A stretch of DNA of 64,000 nucleotides from Chromatiaceae bacterium (GTDB lineage Bacteria > Pseudomonadota > Gammaproteobacteria > Chromatiales > Chromatiaceae): positions 620,001-684,000 of the forward strand of contig JACKMX010000002.1 of the NCBI GenBank assembly GCA_024235175.1. The letters run 5' to 3'. Of the stretch, positions 46,819 to 55,510 are shown piece by piece. The notes beneath the pieces were generated by a model. That model had not been told where the DNA came from and searched no databases. It saw only the letters and a program-made list of their open reading frames with translations. The position numbers and the translations under genes were made by a program. Each line of letters begins with the position of its first letter. Position 1 is the stretch's first letter.

Positions 46819-46880
46819 GGAAAACGCCGTAAATACGTCCATGTAGGCTCGACAGTGGCATCCCTGCCACTGGCGTTTCC
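46819..46880. repeat. Nested palindromic REP-like element
   Basis: GGAAAACGCC (46819) pairs with GGCGTTTCC (46872-46880) as outer arm, and CAGTGGCA (46853-46860) with TGCCACTG (46865-46872) as inner hairpin, with TACGTCCATGTAGGCTCGAC between. This wording (CCATGTAGGCTC plus a CATCCCTGCCA hairpin) resembles dispersed intergenic palindromes known from many gammaproteobacteria. Confidence 0.6.
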
Positions 46881-47025
46881 TCCAGAAACAACCCGTATCG
46901 GCTTAAACTAAGTGCCATTCGAGTCAAAGCCCGTTAACTCAGTGCGGATATCAATCGACCGCGGTTTTACTTCCCAGTGTAGCGCTGCACCTTCTTTGAA
47001 CTCAGTTGGAACTGGCAGTTGATCA

Positions 47026-47068
47026 GGGCCTGTTAACACCATGCTTATATCCACATGGTGTTAACAGG
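47026..47068. repeat. GGGCCTGTTAAC repeat forming a 15-bp palindrome, copy 3
   Basis: CCTGTTAACACCATG (47029-47043) is repeated inverted at 47054-47068, with a 10-base spacer. The left arm starts with the same CAGGGCCTGTTAACAC as the copies at 57188 and 4829. It lies 42 bp beyond the stop of the sulfur-globule gene. Confidence 0.75.
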
Positions 47069-47109
47069 GAGCAGGCAGATGATTTATTAATTGCCCTTCA
47101 AATCAAGTC

Positions 47110-47430
47110 CTACTTCTTATCGGTGGATGTGGCAGAGGGTGCTGTAAATGGATAGGCATATGGCTGATATCCATAGGCCGGATAGCCGAAGCCGGGGTAT
47201 CCATACCCGTAACCTGGATAGCCGTACCCATAGCCGGGATAACCATACCCATAACCGGGATAGCCGCCCCAGGGCCCTCCCCAGGGTCCACCACCCCACG
47301 GACCACCACCCCAGCCGTTATCCCAGGGTCCTCCGCCGAACGGGAATCCCCACCAAGCCTCTGCCACCAGTGGAACCGTGGCGGCCAGTGAGATTAATGC
47401 AGAAGCAAACAACTGTTTAGTCTTGAACAT
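47110..47430 (-). CDS. sgp: Sulfur globule protein, third paralogue
   Basis: 106 residues. Signal peptide MFKTKQLFASALISLAATVP to about AEA, then AWWGFPFGGGPWDNGWGG, a Gly/Trp/Pro part (GGGPWGGPWGGYPG) and three GYGYPGY repeats. Composition and layout match sulfur globule envelope proteins, and the AWWG start is shared with the two genes at 22572 and 23471. The start at 47430 has AGGAGAA eight bases upstream. It lies between the end of the DabA operon and the sulP gene, inside an inverted pair of GGGCC-GTTAACAC repeats. Confidence 0.8.
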   Translation of the reverse strand: MFKTKQLFASALISLAATVPLVAEAWWGFPFGGGPWDNGWGGGPWGGGPWGGPWGGYPGYGYGYPGYGYGYPGYGYGYPGFGYPAYGYQPYAYPFTAPSATSTDKK

Positions 47431-47624
47431 GGCAAGTTCTCCTTTCTGTTTTTCAGGGCGCTTCGTCACGCTGGAAACCAGCTCGCCATTAAAAAGCATA
47501 AAACAAACCGGTAAACCGACTTTTTGAGCCAGGTCAATAAGGTGAATAATTGTTTGCTGATTTACTGAATCACACCCTCCGCATAAACCTCAATTAACAA
47601 GGCCTTCGACGGTTACGACTCAAG

Positions 47625-47641
47625 TAGTGTTAACGGGCCCG
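47625..47641 (-). repeat. GGGCCTGTTAAC-like repeat, inverted copy 4
   Basis: The complement reads CGGGCCCGTTAACACTA, one base different from the GGGCCTGTTAACACTA of the 57188 copy. With copy 3 (47026) it brackets the sulfur-globule gene in inverted orientation. Confidence 0.5.
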
Positions 47642-47654
47642 GACGGGAGTTGAA

Positions 47655-49157
47655 TCAGGGGGTCATTCTGGCCAGCCAGGCTTCACTGCCAACCTTGGTA
47701 ATTTCCAACACCCAGGTAGGATAAAAACCCAAAAACAGGATCAGGAAGCCGAATACACAGACCAGAAAAATTTCACGTTTTTGCAGATCCAGTGCATCAG
47801 CAACCAATTCGTTTTCCACCGGCCCCAGAAACGCACGCCGGTAAACACCGAGGAAATACCCTGCACCCAGAACCACTCCAAACAGTGCGGCCAAGCCTGC
47901 TCCGGTATGCGTGCTGACGGCGCTAACCAGAATCAAAAACTCAGCAGGAAATCCAGAGGTCCCCGGCATCCCCATACCAGCCAAACCGAACAGCAGAAAA
48001 AAACCTGCCAACAGAGGCATACTTTTTGCCGCACCTCCCAGATGAAGAAGATCGGTGGAACCTATCCGATGATGCAGAAACCCGGCCAGTATAAAGATGC
48101 CTCCGGCGACAAGGGTGAAGTTGAGAAGTTGAAAAATCGCACCCTGCAGACCCTGCATATTAAATGAGGCTATACCCAGAATAACGAACCCCACATGACT
48201 GATACTGGAGAATGCAAGCATGCGTCGCAAATTGGTTTGGCGAAAGGCCAACACCCCACCGTACAGTATTCCGACCACCCCCAGCCCAGCCAGCAGCCAG
48301 TGAAACTCCAGTGCCGCCTGTGGTGCCAGAGGCACCACGAATCTGAGCAGACCATAGGCTCCCAGTTTCAGACCTGTAAGCAACGCCACTATGGCTACCG
48401 GTCCTTCCTGCGCCACTACCGGCAGCCAGGTATGCAGTGGGATCAGTGGTGTTTTAACCGCAAACCCGGCAAGCAACAGCAGAAAAATCACGGTCTGAGT
48501 ACCCTGGGGTACCGCCATCTGAAACAGCCGCAGGTAACTGAAAGCAAGTCCGTCCGGAATTCCGGCGCCGGTTACCGCGGCATGATTGAAAGCCAGCAAC
48601 AGCAGGCCAAACAGCAACGGAACTCCTCCCGCCAGCATAAACAGTGTGTATTTCAACGCTGCATAGCGACGGTTGGGCCCAATGCCCCAGAGGCTGATCA
48701 GGAAGTAGAGCGGCAGCAGAGTCATCTCCCAGAACAGGAAGAACAGCATGGTATCAAGTGCGCAAAAGATCCCCAGAGTAACCGCTTCAAGTAGCAGCAG
48801 CAGACTGAAGTAAAGGTGTGACATTGCACGCACATTGGTCCAGGAAGCTACGATTACACCGATGAACAACAGTTGGGTCATTGGTAAAAAAAGTATCGAA
48901 ATACCATCGACTCCCAGCAGATAACTGACATTCAGAGTCGGAATCCACTGCATGCGCTCGATGAACTGAAAACCCTGACTCGATGGATCGAAATGCCAGA
49001 GCATCGCCAGCGTCAACGCCAGGTCCGACAGGGTGGCGCCTAACGCCACCCATCTTGCTTGACGTGAATCCCGGAACAGCCAGATCATTACCGAAGCTGC
49101 CAGCAGCAGCAACAGAAGAGCGCTGAGAAAAGGAAAACCGCCGCCGGTCGCTGTCAC
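47655..49157 (-). CDS. NuoM-like antiporter subunit, last gene of DabA operon
   Basis: 500 residues, about 14 membrane helices, of the proton-conducting subunit family of complex I/Mrp. The conserved Glu (FLFWEMTLLPLYFLISLWG, about 144) and Lys (FAVKTPLIPLHTWLP, about 235) of the proton channel are present, as are LLTGLKLGAYGLLRF and MLAFSSISHVGFVILG. It should take part in coupling proton or sodium flow. It starts (GTG 49157) two bases after the previous gene. No true complex I genes are nearby, so it belongs to the DabA system. Confidence 0.86.
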   Translation of the reverse strand: MTATGGGFPFLSALLLLLLAASVMIWLFRDSRQARWVALGATLSDLALTLAMLWHFDPSSQGFQFIERMQWIPTLNVSYLLGVDGISILFLPMTQLLFIGVIVASWTNVRAMSHLYFSLLLLLEAVTLGIFCALDTMLFFLFWEMTLLPLYFLISLWGIGPNRRYAALKYTLFMLAGGVPLLFGLLLLAFNHAAVTGAGIPDGLAFSYLRLFQMAVPQGTQTVIFLLLLAGFAVKTPLIPLHTWLPVVAQEGPVAIVALLTGLKLGAYGLLRFVVPLAPQAALEFHWLLAGLGVVGILYGGVLAFRQTNLRRMLAFSSISHVGFVILGIASFNMQGLQGAIFQLLNFTLVAGGIFILAGFLHHRIGSTDLLHLGGAAKSMPLLAGFFLLFGLAGMGMPGTSGFPAEFLILVSAVSTHTGAGLAALFGVVLGAGYFLGVYRRAFLGPVENELVADALDLQKREIFLVCVFGFLILFLGFYPTWVLEITKVGSEAWLARMTP

Positions 49158-49159
49158 CT

Positions 49160-50677
49160 TCAGCCACCTCCGGGATTAAACAGAAGACTCAGGCTCTTCG
49201 CTGACGCATCCACCAGCTGCAGCCAGGGTTCAAGATAAAAACCACTGCCAAGCAACAGCAGAATCACCATGGCCGAAACAAGCTTCTCCAACCCGGAAGC
49301 ACGCTCGATCTCTTCCGTTTCGCCAACCGATGCATCCATCGACAGGAACGCCCGCTGGAACGCAAGCAACAAAAAACCAGCGGCAATCACGTTGCCCAGC
49401 GCGGCAGCAATGGTTATCAGCGCACCGAATCGGTGAATCGAATCTTCCATCACCAGGTGGACCGCATCAAATCCGGGAGTTCCGGGCATGCCGATGATCG
49501 ACAGGCCTGCCACCAGAAAGGCGATGCCCAGCAGCGGCAGCGCGTCAAACAACCCACCCAATCTGGAGAGCAGCACGCTTTGCGTACGTCTGTAGATCAA
49601 TCCGATCATGAACACCAGACCGGTAATGGCAAGCCCGAAATTAACAGACAATAGAATGCTTCCTCCAAAGGAGACCTCGCCCAGGGTAAAAAGGCCAATC
49701 ACCAACAAGCTGGTATGGCTGACCACCGCAAACGCAAACAGCCGGCGCAGATTCACCTGCAGCAACGCCATGAGGGCGGCATAAAAAACACCGGCCAAAG
49801 CAAAAGCCACCACATACCTCTGCCACTGCAGCACCGCTTCCGCCAGCAGTGGAAATACAAAACGGAGCAAGCCGTAAATACCTGTTTTCAAACCGAGGAG
49901 GAATACAGGCGCCACCGCAATACTGCCGTGCTCTGCAATGATCGGCAACCACCCATGAAACGGAAATAAAGGAGTACGCAGGGCCAGCCCATAAAACATC
50001 AGAAAGAAAACTACGGAAAGAATTTGCGGTGCGACTTCCACCTCAGCCAGATCGAACAGATCGAAACTCCAGCGCCCGGTGGCGTCAAAGTGATTAAGAC
50101 CCAGCATCAAAGTTCCCGCAAGCAGCAACACCAGGCCAACGCCCATAAACTGAAGAAAACGTATGAGCGCGAGATCTTTTTCAGGCGAACTTGCCCAGCG
50201 CCATATCAGATACCCTACCGGCAGCAGCTGGATCGCTGACATCAGCAGAAACCAGAAAAGGTTCAGTGAAACCAGCAGGCTCATCAACGTCGCTTCGACC
50301 AAAAAAACAATCGCCAGCAGCAGCGACAGTGATTGCAGCTGACGGGCGGCGGAATAGATTACAACCATCGTGGTCAGCAGCGCATTCAGCAGAACAAACA
50401 GCACGGTTATGCCATCGGCAGCGGCATGGTAGTCGAGCGGCCCAAGCAGAGACAGATGTTCCGCAAACTGCATGGCGTCGATGGCCAGATCGTATGCGCG
50501 ATAAAGATCCAGCGCCAACAGAAGTTCCAGCAGCGCAGCAGCAAGACCGACCCAAAACAGATGACGGCGCCCGTTCCATACAAGCACAACCGCCATGGAG
50601 AGCAGCGGCAGCAGCTGCAGTGCAGTCAGTATGGGATAGTTGACCTGAACGGCCCAGGGCAGCTCGGTAAAGGTCAT
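49160..50677 (-). CDS. NuoM-like subunit with altered channel residues, DabA operon
   Basis: 505 residues, about 14 membrane helices. Overall NuoM/NuoN-like (RTPLFPFHGWLPIIAEHG, GLKTGIYGLLRF, LFAFAVVSHTSLLVIGL), but the helix-5 Glu is missing: LFWFLLMSAIQLLPVGY aligns with LFFLFWEMTLLPLYFLI of the neighbour, putting Ala148 where Glu is expected. The helix-7 Lys is Arg234 (LALRTPLFP). The later Lys in GLKTG is kept. The gene is full length and in frame, so it is a diverged subunit and not a pseudogene; it may be structural or have a changed ion path. It overlaps the previous gene by an ATGA. Confidence 0.8.
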   Translation of the reverse strand: MTFTELPWAVQVNYPILTALQLLPLLSMAVVLVWNGRRHLFWVGLAAALLELLLALDLYRAYDLAIDAMQFAEHLSLLGPLDYHAAADGITVLFVLLNALLTTMVVIYSAARQLQSLSLLLAIVFLVEATLMSLLVSLNLFWFLLMSAIQLLPVGYLIWRWASSPEKDLALIRFLQFMGVGLVLLLAGTLMLGLNHFDATGRWSFDLFDLAEVEVAPQILSVVFFLMFYGLALRTPLFPFHGWLPIIAEHGSIAVAPVFLLGLKTGIYGLLRFVFPLLAEAVLQWQRYVVAFALAGVFYAALMALLQVNLRRLFAFAVVSHTSLLVIGLFTLGEVSFGGSILLSVNFGLAITGLVFMIGLIYRRTQSVLLSRLGGLFDALPLLGIAFLVAGLSIIGMPGTPGFDAVHLVMEDSIHRFGALITIAAALGNVIAAGFLLLAFQRAFLSMDASVGETEEIERASGLEKLVSAMVILLLLGSGFYLEPWLQLVDASAKSLSLLFNPGGG

Positions 50678-52239
50678 ATGATCACCACAAAGGTGATCAT
50701 AATCAGCAGCAGCAGATAGCGCGGCTGACTGAGCAGATCTTCGGCGCGTTTGAGATAACCGCCGATCAGGTCGATGGCCTGCCTCAATCCCTCGCCTGCA
50801 CCCTTCAACACCAGGTGCTCTTCAAACCAGTAAAGCAGGCTGGCAAGCCACTCCATCAGCCTTCCCGCCATGCCCCTCCCTCGACTGGCAGCCGAATCCG
50901 CATCGCTTGGATTTTGCTGCTGCGCCTCCCAGCTTGCAAGGGAATTCAGGCTCCCTGACTGGTCAGGCAACCCAACCATACGCGTCAACACCCGCTGGTC
51001 GAAATCCTGGAGATCCTGAGCCAAAGAGTTGGTTGGACGAGCCAGCAGCCAGTCCGCTATTTGATCCAGCCAGAAACGCTGCAGCACAACGCCATACAAC
51101 CGGGGTTTATCGCGCAGCCAGGCAGGTGCAGGTCTGGCGGCTCCACTGACCATTTGCAGCAGTGCTGGCGCATGAAGAAACTGATAACTGCGCCATACTG
51201 CGTGTAAACCAAGATGCCATGCTGCCAGATCGAACCAACCCAATCCGCACTCAACAAACATCAACCCCACCTGGGCAGTGGTGGAAAAGATGAGAGAGCT
51301 CTTGATATCGGTCTGAACCAGACCAACCAACCAGGCGTAAAGCGCTGTCACCAGACCGAGCAGACCAATCAGGATCAGCAGCACAGGCACCTGGGAGAAC
51401 AGAGGTTCCAGCCGGATAACAAGATAGACCCCCGCATGCACCATCAATGATCCATAGAACACAGAGCTGGAGGGTGTGGGTCCTTCCAGTGCGCGGGCGA
51501 TCCAGGGCGAAAAGGGAATCTGAGCGGATTTAGCCAGCGCTGCCACCAGGAATCCAAGCGCGATCAGGCCTCTTGAAAACGGCTCCACCTCCACGTTGAA
51601 AATGGCGATTTGCGGCCACTCCACACTTCCCAGCCAGTAAAAACAGAGTGCAATCCCCAACATAAAACCGGTGTCACCGATCCTGTTCGTAACAAACGCC
51701 CGGGTGGCGTTCAACACCGCCGTTTTGCGTTCAAAGGCATAACCGATCAGCAGATACGAGCTGACACCCGCCAACTCCCATCCGATAAAAGCCAGTACCG
51801 CGTTACCTGCCAGCACAATCAATAGCATGGCGCCGCTAAACAGGCTGAGAATCATGAAAAATCGCTGAAATCCGACTTCCCTGTGCATGTAGTTAATGGA
51901 AAAAATCAACGTTACCAGGCAAATCAGTGCAACCAGGCTAGCCATCGACAACCCAAGTGCATCCAGAGAGAAACTGATATGGACCAGATATTCCCCACTG
52001 GAGATCCACCTGCCAAACAGCAGCTGTCCCGGGACCGTACCGACCAGCGCGTCGATGTCGAGCAGCAGCAGCAGCAGAAACGGAACAAGTACAGCTATCA
52101 GGGCGACCCGGGAGACCGACCTCTCACCCTGCTCACCGGCATGCCAGCCGGCAACCATGCAGAGACCGATCCATCCCGCGGCCAACAGAGGCAATAGCGG
52201 AATCAGCCAGACCAGACTATGCAGCATCCGACTCACCAT
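50674..52239 (-). CDS. dabB: DabB-like (NuoL/NDH-5-type) membrane subunit
   Basis: 521 residues. NuoL-type helices: FIGWELAGVSSYLLIGYAFE with Glu155, VTNRIGDTGFMLGI, ALAKSAQIPFSPWIARALEG with Lys237, then PTPSSSVFYGSLMVHAGVYL, and DIKSSLIFSTTAQVGLMFVE. After about residue 350 the NuoL resemblance fades into a soluble, charged region (LAQDLQDFDQRVLTR, QQQNPSDADSAAS) and a final helix. It starts inside the end of dabA (23-bp overlap), as for DabB partners, which supply the cation flux driving DabA. Hence named DabB here. Confidence 0.82.
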   Translation of the reverse strand: MVSRMLHSLVWLIPLLPLLAAGWIGLCMVAGWHAGEQGERSVSRVALIAVLVPFLLLLLLDIDALVGTVPGQLLFGRWISSGEYLVHISFSLDALGLSMASLVALICLVTLIFSINYMHREVGFQRFFMILSLFSGAMLLIVLAGNAVLAFIGWELAGVSSYLLIGYAFERKTAVLNATRAFVTNRIGDTGFMLGIALCFYWLGSVEWPQIAIFNVEVEPFSRGLIALGFLVAALAKSAQIPFSPWIARALEGPTPSSSVFYGSLMVHAGVYLVIRLEPLFSQVPVLLILIGLLGLVTALYAWLVGLVQTDIKSSLIFSTTAQVGLMFVECGLGWFDLAAWHLGLHAVWRSYQFLHAPALLQMVSGAARPAPAWLRDKPRLYGVVLQRFWLDQIADWLLARPTNSLAQDLQDFDQRVLTRMVGLPDQSGSLNSLASWEAQQQNPSDADSAASRGRGMAGRLMEWLASLLYWFEEHLVLKGAGEGLRQAIDLIGGYLKRAEDLLSQPRYLLLLIMITFVVII

Positions 52240-55200
52240 AACTGTCGGTAATAAGCGCCGGCGGCACCGGATCGCTTAAATCGCGGTAACAGTCCGCGGA
52301 ACAGTCGACTCGTGGCAAAGCCTTAGGCACCCCATCCCAGGGAACAAAACCCAGGCCGGGTTTGAACATGCTGATAGCGCCGGTTTCCGGGTCCAACGCG
52401 GAAAGAAGGATCCAGCCGTTGCCTATCAATTCCTGCAGCTCAGGTTGACGCGCGTAGATTGAACTCAAGGTCTCCACGCCCGCCTCCACCACCACCTGCA
52501 GCCGCATTGCTTCGTGTATCTCCACCATCTGCAGCGGCAGTCCGGTGCGGAGATCGGAAGCAGCACCATCCATCACGCCAAACAAGCCCGTAAGGTTGTG
52601 TGTCACTTTAGAACCGGAGCCGTATCTCTGGTTGTCCACGGTCGAAAAGTAATACTCCAGACTGATGCCCGCTCCCACCGGTGCATTTGCCAGCAGCAGG
52701 CGCTCAAGCACCTTCCCATCCGGGTCGGTGGCATGGTCATAGGAGATGAGGAATACCCTGCGGTCAAAGAAGGTGCCGCGACTCATACAGCGGCGACCGA
52801 CGAACGCCGCAGCGTTGGTCGCATGACCCAGCTCCGGCCTGGGTTGGCTGAAATCCAAAGCGCGCCCCTGAATATGCCGCAAAGCCTGATCCGGGGTGGG
52901 GGAGCGGGGTGCTGAAGCGAGTCGCCTGCAGCGCTCATGGGCGTGACGACGGCGCGCCTCATCCAGCGAACGCTGCAGCTGGGAAAAGTTTTCCGCCAGA
53001 CTATCCGGCAGATCCTGCAGATCGTACCATTCGATATCCTCATTGCAGGTATTGTGTTCGGCGCCGAGGAACCAGGTGGCCGCCGGAATGGAGATTCCTC
53101 TCTCGGATGACAAACGCCGGCGTATCTCCGGCCGGTTGGCAATTGCAGCAACAATCCTCGCATTGGGCCCACTATGACGGCCGCTGCAGGCACCGCAGTC
53201 ATACGCGGCGAGATGTGGATTGTTCTGGCTGCTGGAACCGTGCGCCATGATCACAACCAGCGGGGAGAATCCCTCGATCAGACCAATATTACGCAACAGG
53301 GTCTCAATCCGGTCCAACTGTTCAGTTTCGGTAAAGCCGATGCGCGGATGCTCCGGCGTTGGCTCGGCGCCGTCGGCTTCGGCTGTGAGCGCCAGCTGGG
53401 TCGGCACCTCAATATCATAGAGCCTGCGCTGGCGCGCACCCTGCAGCCCGAACGCCAGTGGGAAGAGCAGTTTTCCCAGCAGTGTGAACAGGGCACCGGG
53501 AGCCGCCAGCACAATCAAAAGCGTTGAACTGAGCAGATTGCGACGGATCTCCTGGTGCAACAGGCGCCCCAACCCGAATCTGCGTGCGCGTCGCTCAATT
53601 CTCTGCTGCAATGAGCGTTCGCCAGCGGGTCTTGCAAACTCGCAGATCTCATGCACCGGGTCGTACACCACCGGCGTAAGCCTCGACACTGTCCCATCCA
53701 GATCACGCCAGATATGTGGAACATTGAAGTGAGCAGCCCCCCCATAGGTCTCAACCTGCGGGTCGGCCTCCTCGAGATGGCGGCGAAATCCCTCCTCCCG
53801 ATCATCCATGCAAAACACCAGTTGAGCCGATGCCCCTTCCACACGTCCGGGCTGACGCCCATGGTTCTGCTGCAATGCATTGAGCAGTTGATCCCGGTAG
53901 TGCAGCTCGTATGCCTGAAGCCAGATAAATCCGCGCTGCTGTGCTGGCAGCCGTTCCAGCACCGCCAGCATCTCCTCCAGTTGCGGTTTTTCCAGGTGGC
54001 GAATATCGGCACCACACAAACCTAGGTGCTGGGAGAGCCTGAAAAGAGGCCAGGCACTACGATACACGCTGTGGCCCAGCGGACGATCGGCCGCCGGACT
54101 TTGACGCCAGGTGCTGACCATGTGCGCCAGATGCCACCAGGACTCCTCCCCTTGGTTATTTTGCGCGTTATACTCGGTCATGTGTTGCGCAAGCGTTGAA
54201 AGATATTCGGGAAGCCGAGCGCTGTATAACGAGTAGCGAACCAGAAATTCCGCGCAGTGATGGCGAAAATGCCAACGGATCAGATCCAGACTCGCCTCGA
54301 GTTGCCAGAACCGGGTACAGAGGCGTTGACAGAAGATGTGCTCGAGCACAATTCGTACCGCCAGGTAATCAACCATCAGCATCCCTGCAGGGAACATTCC
54401 CTGGTAATTGCGATGCCGACACCGCCATAGGAACATTCCTGACCATCCGGGCAGTTCCAGTGCCAGCTGCTCGAGATACCCTGCCCATTTATCCTGTCGG
54501 AGGCCTAACCGGCGCAGCTCGGTCACAATCGCTTCAATGGGATCTTCGGGCAGCGACTCCAGATGAGAGTGCCAGCCGGACATCTCTCCGAACATCCAGT
54601 TCGGATCTTCGCAGGCTGTACGCCGCCATACCGAGTAGAACCCTTCATCCCGTGTCTCGCAGTGCCAGGAGGCAAGTCCAAGATCCAGATATCCGGCGAC
54701 CTGCCGCAGCAGACCCGCACTCAGCTCATCCCGTACGTCGTGGCCGGTTAGCGCGTGCAGAAATCCGGCCAGGGTGAGATCCCGGCCGACTCTCTCCAAC
54801 AGCAGACTCAGCAGGTTTCTGGACTCCTTTCGGATCAGCCGATCCAACGCCGGCTGGTTATCGCTTTCATCCTCACTTCTGAGTTCAATCAGCATCTGTT
54901 GTGCCTGCTCGGCCGAAAGGTCGACAAGATCTTCCGGGTGAAGCAGATAGTGGGTAAGTCCCAACCCCTCGAGACATGCGCTCCACAGATCCTCTATCGC
55001 AGTCCCCTCTCCTCCTGCTCCCGATTTTCCGGCAGCGGCAAGCAATCTGCTGCGATCCTCTGCCCGCACATCAGCCTGGAAAGAGCGCAGCGCATCGAGC
55101 TCCTCTAGCTCCCAGTTCAGCTGACTGGCGGTAATGCTTTTCAACGGATTCAGCAGCGTCACCAGATAGATATCCCTTCGGTAAATTTCTCCCCGAGCGC

Positions 55201-55510
55201 TCTTCGCAACTGGTACCATCGCATCCAGATCCGGGTCCGCTTGCAGCACCTTGAGCAGATCCTCCCGCGTTATGCGTCCCTTCGCGTACGCTGCTCTGAA
55301 CTGCTCGTCTCCAAGATATCCTCGTGCGCCTGTAAGCCGCTCCGCTGCGGCCAGTGCCTCGGAAAAATGCAAATGCTGAAAGCCATGCAGTGTGTTGTGA
55401 TGGACAAAATCCCGGATCGGCGCCTGTCCGGGAAGGGTATGCTCAAAATGGGCGATAGCTTCCCTCAGCTGATCACGAATATCCTCCATTTTTGCCGGTT
55501 TTGCAGACAT
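52217..55510 (-). CDS. dabA: DabA (DUF2309), inorganic carbon transporter subunit
   Basis: 1097 residues, in the long class of DUF2309 proteins. The beta-carbonic-anhydrase-like zinc site is complete: VFCMDDREEGFRRHLEE gives Cys567 and Asp569; VVIMAHGSSSQNNPHLAAYD gives His757; CGACSGRHSGPNA gives Cys772. Spacing C-x-D and H-14-C equals that of Halothiobacillus DabA (C351, D353, H524, C539). N-terminal FVHHNTLHGFQHLHFSEAL is another DUF2309 hallmark. DabA with DabB is an energised pump that turns CO2 to bicarbonate in the cytoplasm. The ATG overlaps the stop of the preceding NuoM-like gene (TGATG). Confidence 0.93.
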   Translation of the reverse strand: MSAKPAKMEDIRDQLREAIAHFEHTLPGQAPIRDFVHHNTLHGFQHLHFSEALAAAERLTGARGYLGDEQFRAAYAKGRITREDLLKVLQADPDLDAMVPVAKSARGEIYRRDIYLVTLLNPLKSITASQLNWELEELDALRSFQADVRAEDRSRLLAAAGKSGAGGEGTAIEDLWSACLEGLGLTHYLLHPEDLVDLSAEQAQQMLIELRSEDESDNQPALDRLIRKESRNLLSLLLERVGRDLTLAGFLHALTGHDVRDELSAGLLRQVAGYLDLGLASWHCETRDEGFYSVWRRTACEDPNWMFGEMSGWHSHLESLPEDPIEAIVTELRRLGLRQDKWAGYLEQLALELPGWSGMFLWRCRHRNYQGMFPAGMLMVDYLAVRIVLEHIFCQRLCTRFWQLEASLDLIRWHFRHHCAEFLVRYSLYSARLPEYLSTLAQHMTEYNAQNNQGEESWWHLAHMVSTWRQSPAADRPLGHSVYRSAWPLFRLSQHLGLCGADIRHLEKPQLEEMLAVLERLPAQQRGFIWLQAYELHYRDQLLNALQQNHGRQPGRVEGASAQLVFCMDDREEGFRRHLEEADPQVETYGGAAHFNVPHIWRDLDGTVSRLTPVVYDPVHEICEFARPAGERSLQQRIERRARRFGLGRLLHQEIRRNLLSSTLLIVLAAPGALFTLLGKLLFPLAFGLQGARQRRLYDIEVPTQLALTAEADGAEPTPEHPRIGFTETEQLDRIETLLRNIGLIEGFSPLVVIMAHGSSSQNNPHLAAYDCGACSGRHSGPNARIVAAIANRPEIRRRLSSERGISIPAATWFLGAEHNTCNEDIEWYDLQDLPDSLAENFSQLQRSLDEARRRHAHERCRRLASAPRSPTPDQALRHIQGRALDFSQPRPELGHATNAAAFVGRRCMSRGTFFDRRVFLISYDHATDPDGKVLERLLLANAPVGAGISLEYYFSTVDNQRYGSGSKVTHNLTGLFGVMDGAASDLRTGLPLQMVEIHEAMRLQVVVEAGVETLSSIYARQPELQELIGNGWILLSALDPETGAISMFKPGLGFVPWDGVPKALPRVDCSADCYRDLSDPVPPALITDSYGESDAA

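Larger units (their letters stand above)
46487..47109. other. Intergenic region with two palindromic elements
   Basis: About 620 bp. Besides the hairpin at 46819-46880 and the GGGCCTGTTAAC palindrome at 47026-47068, an AAGGAGGGAT at about 46590 precedes a 24-codon frame at 46611, which I regard as chance. No gene is recognised. Confidence 0.5.
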
